Positions 38,027 to 47,535 of a DNA stretch of 64,000 bases are shown one piece after another. This stretch comes from Ignavibacteriaceae bacterium. GTDB lineage: Bacteria; Bacteroidota; Ignavibacteria; Ignavibacteriales; Ignavibacteriaceae. The position numbers and the translations under genes are program-made. The notes below the pieces were generated by a model that saw nothing but the letters and a program-made list of their open reading frames with translations, was not told the DNA's origin and ran no database searches. The DNA lies in contig JABWCL010000001.1 of NCBI GenBank assembly GCA_013360295.1, forward strand, positions 248,001-312,000, given 5' to 3'. Position 1 is the stretch's first letter, and every line of letters begins with the position of its first letter.

Positions 38027-40621
38027 ATGTCGAACGCGATTAAAACACTGGCTCATGTTAAGTCAAACAGGCTTTTTGATGGAGTGCCTGAATCAGATCT
38101 GAAATTTGGCGTAGGCCATAAATCACTGAGGGTAATTCCTGAGGGCGATATTATCTATCAGACCGGAGATTCTGCCGATCTAGTCTATCTGATCCTTGAC
38201 GGTGTGATTAAGATGAAATTTAATGCCGCTATTGACGGTCAGCGGATCTTCGAAAAAATGAAAGATGATTTTTTCGGTGAAAAGGAATTTCTTGACAACA
38301 CTGTCAGAACTTCCTCTGCCGTAGCCAACACAACCTGTCACGTTCTTACACTGCAAAGAAAAGAAATCAATGATCTTATCGCTCGTAACAGGTCAATTCT
38401 GAACAACCTTCAGGGAATATCACTCGCCAAGTCTTCCGCGACTACAGACTCAGAACAAAGCTTGATTTCACCTGAACTTGATGACCTGCTTAAGTCCACC
38501 GGAAGTGAGCTTGACCCATTCAGTAAAACACGAGAAAGTTTTAAGGTAACCGGAGAATTCTCTCCTGACGCTTTCACATCTGATTTCGACTCAAAAAAGA
38601 CCGGAGAATTTGTAGCGAAAGAAATTAATTTTGCTGATACTTTTGAATCTCAGTCTCCCTTTACACCGGAACAGGAACCTGCACCAGGTGACACACTTGA
38701 AAGTGAAGGAAACGAGACCTATACTTTTAAGATGGACGATGACATTTATGAACAGGTAAGAAAACTTGAGATTCCGGATGACTTCGTCCCCGGATCAGAA
38801 CAGGAAGAGGAAGCTGAACAGTCTTTCTCTTTCGATGACTTAGCTGAAGAACCAGATGAGCCTGCAGCCTCTTTCTCAGGATTTAGCGAGACCGCAGAGT
38901 CCACTCCATCCGGTGATATTTCACAGGAAGAATCGACTTTTTCCTGGGACTTCGCCGAAGATACTGAAGAATCTGAAGAAAAACTTTCTCCTGAAACTCC
39001 GGCAACCCAGGAACCTTCCTCCATTCAGCAGCCTTCCGGTTCTGAGCCGTTCAAATTTAACTGGGATCAGATAGAAGATTTACAAGTTCAGGATAGTGCA
39101 CTTGGGCAAACATCAGATAACGAAGCCGGTGAAGGCTGGAATTTCTCAGATATGAGTGAAAATGAAACCGGCAGTCAGGAAGCAAAAGGTGAAGACGATT
39201 CTTTCTTCAATAGTTTTATCGGAGATGAAGAGGAAACTCACGAGCATATTGCTCCCGATAGTCTTGCTGATGATATTACAACAATGCCGGAAAGAATTTC
39301 CTGGAAAAATTCTCAGGTTGACCTCACTCATCAAGCACAAACACCAATTCCGCTTATCCCTGGCGAGCATTTTACTCCTTCTTCTCACGATCTTGTAAAA
39401 GTTCCTTCTCCTCCAAAACCTGACGAAGTACAGTTTCGCCTTACCAGCGAACAGTTAAGACTTATTGTAAGCGCCGCGGAAGAAATTAATTCTAACATAA
39501 AAATTGATGAGGTTCTCAAATCCATTGTGTCTATTGCCTCTCAGTTAACCGGCGCGGACAGAGGTACACTTTATATTGTAGATACTGAACGCGGCGAAAT
39601 ATGGTCTAAAGTTATACGCGGTGAAAATATTGAAGAGATTCGCCTACGCATTGGTCAGGGGCTTTCCGGTTGGGTCGCACAAACGGGAGATATCGTAAAT
39701 ATTAAAGATGCCCATTCTGACGAGCGTTTCGATCCGAATATGGATAAGATTACAGGGTATGTGACGCGGTCTGTACTCTGCTTCCCTATAATCAATAAAG
39801 CTAATGAAGTTGTGGCTGTACTGCAGCTGCTCAACAGCAAAAAAGGATTCTTCGATGAGATGGATGAATCCTTCCTGGCTGCTATGTCTTTATTTATCGC
39901 GATTACTCTTGAAAATGCCGAACTGGTTGAACAGATCGTCAGAACAGATCGTCTGACGTCTCTTGGAAAGGTTGCTAATTTCATTATTTCTGATATCAAA
40001 AAACCGATCCTTACTTCTAAACAGCTTCTGGAACATTTAAAGAAGAAATCTAATCTTCAGTCCGATGTCAGGCAGGCTGTAAATTTAATAAGCGACCAGG
40101 TAGGGATGGTTTCTGATCTGATAGTTACTGTTCTGAATTACAGCCAGGGTAAGACCATTCTGAATAAGAAAATTATTTCGGGAATCAAGGTTGTAGACGA
40201 AATTATTTTCCTTCTCGGCGAGTATCTTGGAATGAGAGGAATAAAAGTGATCAGAAATTACGGACAGGACTCACTCCTGAACGTTGATAAAAAAGAACTT
40301 TACCAGGCTATGCTTCAATTGGCCAAGAACGCGTGTGACGCTATGCCGGGAGGCGGTAACCTGACAATCGATGCTGCCCTTGACGCTGAAAATGACACCT
40401 TCAATATTTCCGTTACGGATACAGGACTGGGAGTTCCGGGAAGCCTGCAGGAAAAAATCTTTGAACCATTTATGTGCCACGGTAAAAAGCACGGTGTCGG
40501 GCTTGGACTTTCAATCGCCGAGAAGATAGTGAAAGAACACGGCGGAAAAATTACGCTAATGAGTGAAGTAGGCGAAGGAGCAACTTTCACAATTTCACTT
40601 CCTGTTGTTAAAGGCGCCTGA
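38027..40621 (+). CDS. Cyclic-nucleotide-binding, GAF and HATPase protein lacking the phosphoacceptor His
   Basis: The 864-residue protein starts with a CRP-like cyclic-nucleotide-binding domain (about 10-125), then a long Glu/Ser/Pro-rich stretch (about 130-470) with no predicted fold. A GAF domain (about 480-640) with ADRGTLYIVD and a GQGLSGWVAQTG motif follows. The kinase-like part has a four-helix segment SLGKVANFIISDIKKPI where a histidine kinase would have AHEIRNP: the His-Glu pair is Ser-Asp. The HATPase domain is intact, with N-box LAKNACDAMP, DTGLGVP and GVGLGLSIAEKIV. It can probably bind ATP but not autophosphorylate on His. It may be a sensor or a regulatory pseudokinase. Confidence 0.85.
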   Translation: MSNAIKTLAHVKSNRLFDGVPESDLKFGVGHKSLRVIPEGDIIYQTGDSADLVYLILDGVIKMKFNAAIDGQRIFEKMKDDFFGEKEFLDNTVRTSSAVANTTCHVLTLQRKEINDLIARNRSILNNLQGISLAKSSATTDSEQSLISPELDDLLKSTGSELDPFSKTRESFKVTGEFSPDAFTSDFDSKKTGEFVAKEINFADTFESQSPFTPEQEPAPGDTLESEGNETYTFKMDDDIYEQVRKLEIPDDFVPGSEQEEEAEQSFSFDDLAEEPDEPAASFSGFSETAESTPSGDISQEESTFSWDFAEDTEESEEKLSPETPATQEPSSIQQPSGSEPFKFNWDQIEDLQVQDSALGQTSDNEAGEGWNFSDMSENETGSQEAKGEDDSFFNSFIGDEEETHEHIAPDSLADDITTMPERISWKNSQVDLTHQAQTPIPLIPGEHFTPSSHDLVKVPSPPKPDEVQFRLTSEQLRLIVSAAEEINSNIKIDEVLKSIVSIASQLTGADRGTLYIVDTERGEIWSKVIRGENIEEIRLRIGQGLSGWVAQTGDIVNIKDAHSDERFDPNMDKITGYVTRSVLCFPIINKANEVVAVLQLLNSKKGFFDEMDESFLAAMSLFIAITLENAELVEQIVRTDRLTSLGKVANFIISDIKKPILTSKQLLEHLKKKSNLQSDVRQAVNLISDQVGMVSDLIVTVLNYSQGKTILNKKIISGIKVVDEIIFLLGEYLGMRGIKVIRNYGQDSLLNVDKKELYQAMLQLAKNACDAMPGGGNLTIDAALDAENDTFNISVTDTGLGVPGSLQEKIFEPFMCHGKKHGVGLGLSIAEKIVKEHGGKITLMSEVGEGATFTISLPVVKGA

Positions 40622-40642
40622 TTCTTATCTCTCTCCTCAGGG

Positions 40643-41575
40643 ATGAATAAATATAACCTCGTAACAATTCTCGGACCCACTGCCTCGGGTAAAACAGGAC
40701 TCGCGGCAGTAGTTGCATCCGGGATCAGCGGAACGATACTCTCAGCAGATTCGCGACAGGTTTATAAGCGGCTGAACATCGGAACAGGAAAAGACTACGA
40801 GAGTTACATCGTTAACGGAATAAACATCCCTTTTTGCCTTATTGATATCATATCCCCTCTCGAGGAATATAATCTTTTCTCATTCATAAAAGATTTTACA
40901 GTGTGCTATTTGTCGGTGATTTCTGAGAAAAGGTTTCCTATTATGGTCGGAGGAAGCGGACTTTACCTTTCAGCCATAATTCAGAATTATCATCCGCCTG
41001 TTACGGACTTCAACAAAGAGCGTCTGAGTCAATTGAATGAGTTGGATGACACTGCACTTAGAGCTGTTTTATTGAATCTGAATCCTTCACTCCATAACAC
41101 CACCGACCTCTTAAACAGAGAGAGAATGATCACCGCCATAATGATAAACGAAGCAGGAAATTCATCATTAAAGCCTGCTGTCAGTTTCAATTCCCTCAAT
41201 TTTCTTATTGATCCCGGCAAAGAAACAGGAGATACACTTATTAAGCACCGTCTGGAACTGAGATTAAAATCAGGAATGATAGAGGAAGTCGAACTATTAA
41301 TGAAAGATATTCCACGCGAAAAGTTATTCTATTTCGGGCTTGAGTATCGCTACCTGAGTGAATTCCTTTTGGGAGAGTTAACCTATAACGATATGTTTCA
41401 GAAATTATTATCAGCTATCAGAAATCTTGCGAAAAGACAGCGAACCTGGTTCAGGAAAATGGAAAAAGAAGGTGTGGAACTATTCAGGGTAAACAGGAAT
41501 GAACCTGACCGGATTTTAAGTATTATTGAAGAAAAAAGAAAAGCCGGCAGTTTCGCTCAGAACCTGCCGGCTTGA
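40643..41575 (+). CDS. miaA: tRNA dimethylallyltransferase
   Basis: The 310-residue protein has the P-loop GPTASGKT (11-18), the SADSRQVYKRLNIGTGK motif, the GGSGLYLSAI segment and the C-terminal RNLAKRQRTWFRK tRNA-binding motif. It adds a dimethylallyl group to A37 of UNN-reading tRNAs. The start lies 20 bases after the upstream pseudokinase gene. The 3' end of the coding region contains a terminator stem for the convergent anti-sigma gene. Confidence 0.95.
   Translation: MNKYNLVTILGPTASGKTGLAAVVASGISGTILSADSRQVYKRLNIGTGKDYESYIVNGINIPFCLIDIISPLEEYNLFSFIKDFTVCYLSVISEKRFPIMVGGSGLYLSAIIQNYHPPVTDFNKERLSQLNELDDTALRAVLLNLNPSLHNTTDLLNRERMITAIMINEAGNSSLKPAVSFNSLNFLIDPGKETGDTLIKHRLELRLKSGMIEEVELLMKDIPREKLFYFGLEYRYLSEFLLGELTYNDMFQKLLSAIRNLAKRQRTWFRKMEKEGVELFRVNRNEPDRILSIIEEKRKAGSFAQNLPA
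41531..41573 (-). terminator. Intrinsic terminator for the anti-sigma gene, embedded in miaA
   Basis: AAGCCGGCAG pairs with CTGCCGGCTT (10 bp) at 41541-41550 and 41564-41573. Read on the minus strand it is followed by TTCTTTTTTC, a good T-run. It lies 25 bases beyond the anti-sigma stop and inside the last codons of miaA. On the plus strand the stem is followed by GAAAAATT, so it is not a good terminator for miaA. Confidence 0.75.
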
Positions 41576-41597
41576 AAAATTCCGGATCAGCGGAAAA

Positions 41598-42992
41598 CTA
41601 TTTTTTTGCTCCGGGCATTAAATACTCACCCCTTAAAATCACATCATTGCTGGGATTTTTTGAATCATCTACCGCTTGTTTAGTTACCAGGAATTCGGTA
41701 ACAGGGTTCTGTGATATATCGGGCATATTAAAAATCCTGACGAATTCATAATCGAGTTTTTCATTTTCGGGTGTATTCAGAGGTACATTCCTTCCGCCAA
41801 TAACAACCCAGGCTTTATATACTTTCTGCTCGTTACCCTGTATCTCAGGCATAGATCCAAGTTGAATATAACCGCGCTGTTCTTCGTCGCTGTAAATGAT
41901 CTTGCCAAAACTTCCGGGGTATTTCGGTGTACCGCTTAGCAGATATATCTTAGTTTCTTTTTTCGATAGGAGAAGCATAACATCCCTGTCAACAGATGCT
42001 GTGTTTGCTATCTCTCCCCTTATAACACTGATTGACTCCTTCTGTAACTTTTCTAACTGTTCAAGGCGCTGATTAAATGTGTAATACAAGTACCCCACCC
42101 CGGCGATAATCAGCAGAATCAGCAGATAGAATATTACTGGTGATACACCGCCTCTCTTCTGGATGATTATGGGTTGGTCAGTTTGTGCTTCTTCATCAGG
42201 TTGACGGGAGGCAGATTGTTCTTCGAATACTTTAGCAGGGGTTTCTGTACCGGCGACACTGCCGTCACTCTGGAGTGTCAGATCCACGCTTTGTAGTTCT
42301 TGCTGTCCGCCCATATCAATAACAAATTCATCTTGTGGGGATGTAGCAGCAGGTTGATCCGTTACAACCGGTGCAACTTCTGCAACAGGTTCATCCGGAA
42401 TGCTTAAATGCATTCCCGTGTCCGTGCTCTGGGTTTCAGCTTCAGGCGCAAGGTTAAGATGCAACTCTCCCGGAATCTGGCTCTCAAGTTCTTCCTGTTC
42501 TGTTGAGTAATGTTCACGGTCGGGTATGGTCTGGTTTACTCTGCGTTTAACCTGCGTAGATTGCGAAGGCCTTGACTGATCCGGTGTCCTTCGCGGTGAC
42601 TGAGCCTGATTGTCAGTTTCCTGCTTAATGTGAGGCGCGCTTCCAGGAACACGGTCCTGAGCACGTACAGGCATTTGAGGCGCCTGACCGCCGTACACCC
42701 CGGTCTTGGTAATCACCTTAGCAGGCACTGTCTTCTTATCCTGAACTTTTTCCGACTTTAATTTATACAATGTCCGTGCTACTCGGTCTTTGACGGATGC
42801 CTGAGGCGATTCGATGTTCAGGAATGAAGGCAATAAAGCTGTGAGATTCTGCAATTCGCCCAGCTCCTGCCACGGAAAGTCTCCGCCGGCCTCGATGTAT
42901 TCCACCATGCTCACGAAGTCTTCTTTATCGAGGCAGCCTAAAGAAAATGGATAAATAAAATTCTGGAAATCTTTTTGATTGTCAGCCATCAC
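41598..42992 (-). CDS. RskA-type anti-sigma factor
   Basis: The 464-residue protein has an N-terminal helical region (about 10-95) with the anti-sigma N-terminal pattern (LGCLDKEDFVSMVEYIEAG...W), a long Gln/Pro/Thr-rich linker (about 100-275), one membrane segment (about 281-304, VSPVIFYLLILLIIAGVGYLYY) and a C-terminal RskA-like domain (about 330-460, with KVYKAWVVIGGRNVPLN). By analogy with RskA it holds its partner sigma factor at the membrane until cleaved. It overlaps the ECF sigma gene by 4 bases. The linker is longer than usual. Confidence 0.84.
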   Translation of the reverse strand: MMADNQKDFQNFIYPFSLGCLDKEDFVSMVEYIEAGGDFPWQELGELQNLTALLPSFLNIESPQASVKDRVARTLYKLKSEKVQDKKTVPAKVITKTGVYGGQAPQMPVRAQDRVPGSAPHIKQETDNQAQSPRRTPDQSRPSQSTQVKRRVNQTIPDREHYSTEQEELESQIPGELHLNLAPEAETQSTDTGMHLSIPDEPVAEVAPVVTDQPAATSPQDEFVIDMGGQQELQSVDLTLQSDGSVAGTETPAKVFEEQSASRQPDEEAQTDQPIIIQKRGGVSPVIFYLLILLIIAGVGYLYYTFNQRLEQLEKLQKESISVIRGEIANTASVDRDVMLLLSKKETKIYLLSGTPKYPGSFGKIIYSDEEQRGYIQLGSMPEIQGNEQKVYKAWVVIGGRNVPLNTPENEKLDYEFVRIFNMPDISQNPVTEFLVTKQAVDDSKNPSNDVILRGEYLMPGAKK

Positions 42993-43582
42993 TCACCCCC
43001 TCTTAATAAGTATTCTTTAAGGTTCACTAAAGCAATCTTTATTTTTGACTTCACTGTCTGAACCGGAATATTCAGCTTCGACGCAATTTCATTCTGCGTC
43101 AGGCCCTCATAAAAAGCGAGATAGATTACATATTGCTGCGCGTCCGTCAGCTTATGAAGCGTTTCTTCGATATTCCCCTTAATACTCATCGCGGTCTTAA
43201 GGTCAAGTTCATCAATATCGGGAGAGAGTCGCGGAAGTATAAAATAATTCTCGTAATCAGATGAGTACTCATATTTTTCGGCCGATGCGCCTTTCATTCT
43301 TCTGGCTGTATCAACTGCTTTATTTCTCGCGAGAGTTACAAGCCAGCAGTACGCGTTGTTAGTGCGTTCGTCAAAGGCTTTAATCTTCTGCCAAATAATA
43401 ACAAATACATCTACTAGCACCTGTTCGGCAGCAGCCTGGTCACCCACTATTTTTTTTACTAAAGTATATAGCAGGGGTGAATAGCGGTTATACAAAGCTT
43501 CAAGGGCGCGGGAGTCGCGCGCGGTGATTCTTCGCAGTAAATCCGCGTCGGATAGGTCTGTGTAGTTAATAGACAATGTCAA
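42989..43582 (-). CDS. ECF sigma factor (SigK-like)
   Basis: The 197-residue protein has sigma region 2 (ALEALYNRYSPLLYTLV...), the linker and region 4 (about 140-190, YEGLTQNEIASKLNIPVQTVKSKIKIAL) and the length of an ECF factor of the RpoE/SigK group. It is coupled (4-base overlap) to the RskA-type anti-sigma gene downstream, the standard arrangement. The signal is not known; envelope or oxidative stress is the usual theme for the type. Confidence 0.93.
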   Translation of the reverse strand: MTLSINYTDLSDADLLRRITARDSRALEALYNRYSPLLYTLVKKIVGDQAAAEQVLVDVFVIIWQKIKAFDERTNNAYCWLVTLARNKAVDTARRMKGASAEKYEYSSDYENYFILPRLSPDIDELDLKTAMSIKGNIEETLHKLTDAQQYVIYLAFYEGLTQNEIASKLNIPVQTVKSKIKIALVNLKEYLLRGGE

Positions 43583-43632
43583 CTCACTTTTTTATTACAA
43601 AAGTATTACTAAAAATGTTAAAAATCAATTAT

Positions 43633-44922
43633 TTAACTCACTTTACTCAAAGACTCGTACGCGGCCCGGAGTGTTGATTCCAGATGTTCGCCGGTATGGG
43701 CCGTTGAAATGAAGTACGCTTCAAACTGAGCCGGGGGCAAATAAATGCCCCTGTTCAGCATTTCATGGAAAAATTTACCATAGAGAGCTGTATCTGATTT
43801 AACTGCTGAAGTAAAATCCCTAACCGGTTCATTAGTAAAGAAGAGACATACCATTGAGCCGATTCTGTTTATTGTGTAATTGAGATCCAGCTTTTTCAAA
43901 ACATCCATCAGACCCTCTTCAAGTGCCTTTCCCTTTTCTTCTAATTCCGCATAGATGCCGGGATTGTTTTTTATATGGGTCAGCGCGGCTAACCCCGCTG
44001 AGAGAGCCAGGGGATTACCTGATAATGTACCTGCCTGATAGACCGGACCGGCCGGCGCCACAACAGACATTATCTCCTTCTTCCCCCCGAAAGCGCCTAC
44101 AGGCATTCCGCCTCCTATAACCTTTCCGAATGTTGAGAGATCAGGTACTATATTAAATACTCCCTGCGCACCGGATTGGCTTAACCTGAAGCCTGTCATA
44201 ACTTCATCAAAGATCAGAACAATCCCCTCATCAGTACACAATTTCCTCAACCCGTTCATAAAATCAGGTTCCGGGATCACAACCCCCATGTTACCCACGA
44301 CCGGTTCAATAATCACGGCCGCAATATCGCCCTTGTTTGCTTCTACAAGTGATTTGACTGAGCTAAGGTCATTATAATGTGCGACAAGGGTATCTTTGGC
44401 GTTTCCTTCGGTAACTCCGGGACTGCTCGGAACTCCGAGAGTCAGGGCGCCGGATCCGGCTTTGATGAGAAAATAGTCGGCGTGGCCATGATAACAGCCT
44501 TCGAACTTGATGATTTTTTCACGTTTAGTATATCCTCGCGCCGCTCTGACAGCACTCATAGTGGCTTCAGTACCACTGTTAACCATTCGGACCATCTCTA
44601 CTGAAGGCACAAGTGATGTGATCATCCTGGCCATATCTACTTCAACTGAAGTCGGAGCTCCAAAGCTAATTCCGGTTGCCAGCGCTTTTTTGATCGCTTC
44701 TGTTATGAACGGAGGATTATGACCAAAGATGTGCGGCCCCCAGCTTCCAATATAATCGATATAAGTGTTCCCGTCAACATCTGTCATCTCTGCACCTGAA
44801 CCCGAACTAAAAAAGACAGGGCTGCCTCCGACAGATTTAAAGGCTCTCACAGGGGAGTTCACTCCTCCGGGAATCAACCCCTTAGCTTCTTCAAATAATT
44901 TATCGCTATTAATTCTGATCAT
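43633..44922 (-). CDS. hemL: Glutamate-1-semialdehyde 2,1-aminomutase
   Basis: The 429-residue protein is a PLP class III aminotransferase-fold enzyme with LIPGGVNSPVRAFK at the N-terminus, FEGCYHGHADYFL, VIIEPVVGNMG, LIFDEVMTGFR, and the PLP Lys in STFGKVIGGGMPVGAFGG (about K265). The N-terminal motif and length fit HemL rather than an omega-aminotransferase. It makes 5-aminolevulinate in the C5 pathway to haem. Confidence 0.96.
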   Translation of the reverse strand: MIRINSDKLFEEAKGLIPGGVNSPVRAFKSVGGSPVFFSSGSGAEMTDVDGNTYIDYIGSWGPHIFGHNPPFITEAIKKALATGISFGAPTSVEVDMARMITSLVPSVEMVRMVNSGTEATMSAVRAARGYTKREKIIKFEGCYHGHADYFLIKAGSGALTLGVPSSPGVTEGNAKDTLVAHYNDLSSVKSLVEANKGDIAAVIIEPVVGNMGVVIPEPDFMNGLRKLCTDEGIVLIFDEVMTGFRLSQSGAQGVFNIVPDLSTFGKVIGGGMPVGAFGGKKEIMSVVAPAGPVYQAGTLSGNPLALSAGLAALTHIKNNPGIYAELEEKGKALEEGLMDVLKKLDLNYTINRIGSMVCLFFTNEPVRDFTSAVKSDTALYGKFFHEMLNRGIYLPPAQFEAYFISTAHTGEHLESTLRAAYESLSKVS

Positions 44923-44961
44923 ATTTAATCTGTTTATTACTCTTTGTAAATCTAAAAGTAT

Positions 44962-45210
44962 TTATTTAGTTCTTACCTTAAAACCGCGGTATGTGTCGAA
45001 TTTCGAACTATAAAAAACTATATTAAAATTCGCGTCCCTTAAGGTGCCTCCGCTTGGATATAAATAAAAATCTGAGACTTCATCAGTTTTTGCATTCGAC
45101 AGTACGCCCGATCTTGTATAGAACCTGACCCTGTAAAAACCGAGTTTATATTCAGCATCATCAAGCTGCTTCAGCAAATTTTCTTCACTGAAAATGAGAA
45201 TATCATTCAT
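44962..45210 (-). CDS. Small conserved-looking protein of unknown function, overlapping proS
   Basis: The 82-residue product has no signal peptide and no family that I recognise. It is rich in aromatic residues and has a beta-like layout (FYRVRFYTRSG, DFYLYPSGG, NIVFYSSKFDTYRGFKV). Its start lies 8 bases inside the 3' end of proS, and hemL follows after 39 bases; the overlap points to translational coupling to proS. Codon use is like its neighbours. I cannot assign a function. Confidence 0.65.
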   Translation of the reverse strand: MNDILIFSEENLLKQLDDAEYKLGFYRVRFYTRSGVLSNAKTDEVSDFYLYPSGGTLRDANFNIVFYSSKFDTYRGFKVRTK

Positions 45211-46906
45211 CAGCTTTTTCCAAAAGTTTATTCAGAAATTCTTTATCCAGATTAACCAATTCCGCATCCATGCGCTCACCGGTCTTTCTTATCTTAACTT
45301 CAACTTGTCCCACTGCGAGTTTTTTCTCTCCCACTATTATCTGAACCGGCATACCCAGAAGGTCAGCGTCTTTGAACTTGAAACCCGCCTGAGCATCTTC
45401 CCGGTCATCGAAAAGGACATCAAAACCTAACCTCTTCATCTGATCGTATAACTTCAGTGCGGCTTCAGCAAGGTGAGGCTTTTTCATATTTAACCCGATG
45501 AGGTGTATCTGGTATGGAGCAAGCAGCTTGTTCCATATAATTCCATTCTCATCGTGATTTTGTTCAATATAGCAAGCCATCACCCTTTCGACACCAATAC
45601 CATAACTTCCCATAATTATAGGTTTCTCCGCGCCGTGTTCGTCGAGGAATAAAGCTTTCATGGACTCAGAGTATTTGGTCCCCAATTTGAAAATATGTCC
45701 CAGTTCAATTGCCTTGAACACTCCCAGGGGTGCACCGCACTTAGTGCAGGATTCACCGCTTTCGACAATTCTGAGGTCAGCATATTCAATATCATTAACG
45801 TCACGTTTCAGATCGATGCCGCCTGTATGATAATCATTTTTATTGGCGCCGCTGAAAAGCATATTCCGGTCTAGCAAAAGATTATCAGCGATAATTCTTC
45901 CCTTAAAGCCAACAGGCCCGATTGAGCCGGCGTCTGCTCCCGTAATTTCCTTAAGTTCATCCGGATGACCGGGGCGGACCGCAACACCTACCGCCTTCTC
46001 AAGTTTAGTTTCATTAACTTCGTCGTTCCCCTGCATCAGAACGAGCACCGGGCCTTTCTCAGTGATGTATACTCTCGACTTCGCGCATTCCGTTTCGTTT
46101 ATTTTCAGGAATTCGCATAATTCATCTATACTTTTTACACCCGGTGTGGAAATATCATAACAGGCTTTTTCCTCTTCGTATCTCGGTAAAGTAGTAACAT
46201 TTGAAGCCGCTACCTCAACATTTGCCGCGTATCCGCATTTTTCGCAATGAGCAACTGTATCTTCTCCGGCCTCAGAAGCAACCATAAATTCTTCACTTCC
46301 GCTTCCTCCCATAGCCCCTGAGGATGCTCCGACGATGAAGAACTTAAGCCCGCATCTTTCAAAAATACGTCTGTATGCTTTGTCGTGCAATTCATACGAG
46401 GCATCCAACCCCTCGGGGCTGGAGTCAAATGAATAGGAATCCTTCATCAGAAATTGCCTGCCGCGGAGCACGCCGCTTTTAGGACGCGGTTCGTTCCTGA
46501 ACTTAGTCTGGATCTGGTACCAAATCTGGGGCATATCCTTATAGGACTGAACTGTCCTTCTCGCGTGGTAAGTCATTATTTCTTCATGAGTTGGAGCAAG
46601 CACATAATCCCGGTTCTTTATCTGGAAAAGAATATCCCCGAAAGCCTCAACCCTGCCGGTCTCCTCCCATATCTCTTTTGGATTGAGTGCGGGGAGGTGG
46701 AATTCCTGTCCGCCTATCGCATCCATTTCTTCTCTGATAATTTCTGTTACCTTCTTCATTACTCTGTATCCCAAAGGGAGCACAGAATAAATACCTGCTC
46801 CCACAGGACGTATCATGGCTGCTCTGAGCATCAGGATGTGGCTCGCCACGACAGCATCATTAGGCACTTCTTTGAGTGTAGGTATATAAGCTCTGCTTAA
46901 TCGCAT
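45203..46906 (-). CDS. proS: Prolyl-tRNA synthetase
   Basis: The 567-residue protein has class II motifs (GAGIYSVLPLGYRVMKK motif-1 region; APTHEEIMTYHARRTV; QIQTKFRNEPRPKSGVLRGRQFLMKDSYSF as motif 2), a YbaK-like INS editing domain (about 220-385), motif 3 around MGSYGIGVERVMA and a C-terminal anticodon-binding domain. The large INS insertion is typical of the bacterial-type ProS. It attaches proline to tRNA-Pro. Confidence 0.96.
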   Translation of the reverse strand: MRLSRAYIPTLKEVPNDAVVASHILMLRAAMIRPVGAGIYSVLPLGYRVMKKVTEIIREEMDAIGGQEFHLPALNPKEIWEETGRVEAFGDILFQIKNRDYVLAPTHEEIMTYHARRTVQSYKDMPQIWYQIQTKFRNEPRPKSGVLRGRQFLMKDSYSFDSSPEGLDASYELHDKAYRRIFERCGLKFFIVGASSGAMGGSGSEEFMVASEAGEDTVAHCEKCGYAANVEVAASNVTTLPRYEEEKACYDISTPGVKSIDELCEFLKINETECAKSRVYITEKGPVLVLMQGNDEVNETKLEKAVGVAVRPGHPDELKEITGADAGSIGPVGFKGRIIADNLLLDRNMLFSGANKNDYHTGGIDLKRDVNDIEYADLRIVESGESCTKCGAPLGVFKAIELGHIFKLGTKYSESMKALFLDEHGAEKPIIMGSYGIGVERVMACYIEQNHDENGIIWNKLLAPYQIHLIGLNMKKPHLAEAALKLYDQMKRLGFDVLFDDREDAQAGFKFKDADLLGMPVQIIVGEKKLAVGQVEVKIRKTGERMDAELVNLDKEFLNKLLEKADE

Positions 46907-47039
46907 TTTTTACCGGTCTCTAAAATTTAATAATAAACCAAGAAAGATAACACTTCCTGCCCTTTATAACAATTAAGAGAAAATTTTTGTATTTTGTTTA
47001 CTCACTGAAAAAGTTTATTCACATTAACCGGATTGATAG

Positions 47040-47510
47040 ATGCAGACCCTTCTAACAATATTATTTCTCTTTTTTTATATAACCACTTACGCTGGTGATA
47101 CACTCAGCGCAAACCGTGTCCCGTTTGATCCGACAAGGGATCCCTTCGTCGATCTTAAACAAGCGGTCGCCGAAGCAAAAAAAGAAAATAAGAATATACT
47201 GCTGGATGTCGGAGGAGAATGGTGCATCTGGTGCCATCGGATTGATGAGTTCATTACGAATGATAAAGAGATAAAAGAGGGCTTTGAGAGTGCTTTTGTA
47301 ATCCTGAAGGTGAACTTCAGCAAAGAAAACAAGAACGAAAAATTCCTTTCACAGTACCCAAAAATCCCGGGTTATCCTCACTTTTTCATTCTTGACAAAA
47401 ACGGAAAATTTCTGGAGTCACAGGATACCGGCGAGCTGGAAAGCGGGAAATCCTACAGCAAACAAAAATTCCTCGAATTTGTGAATAAATGGAAAAACAA
47501 AAAGAGGTAA
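47040..47510 (+). CDS. Exported thioredoxin-like protein (thioredoxin_7/DUF255-like)
   Basis: The 156-residue protein has an N-terminal signal peptide (about 1-18) and a thioredoxin fold with GGEWCIWCHRIDEF (C62, C65) and a cis-Pro region in PKIPGYPHFFILDKNGKF. The WC-x-x-C followed by H is the DUF255/thioredoxin_7 pattern. It is likely a periplasmic disulfide reductase or a redox partner of the envelope. The gene stands alone on the plus strand. Confidence 0.85.
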   Translation: MQTLLTILFLFFYITTYAGDTLSANRVPFDPTRDPFVDLKQAVAEAKKENKNILLDVGGEWCIWCHRIDEFITNDKEIKEGFESAFVILKVNFSKENKNEKFLSQYPKIPGYPHFFILDKNGKFLESQDTGELESGKSYSKQKFLEFVNKWKNKKR

Positions 47511-47535
47511 AATAAGGCTGAAGGACTTTCCAAAG

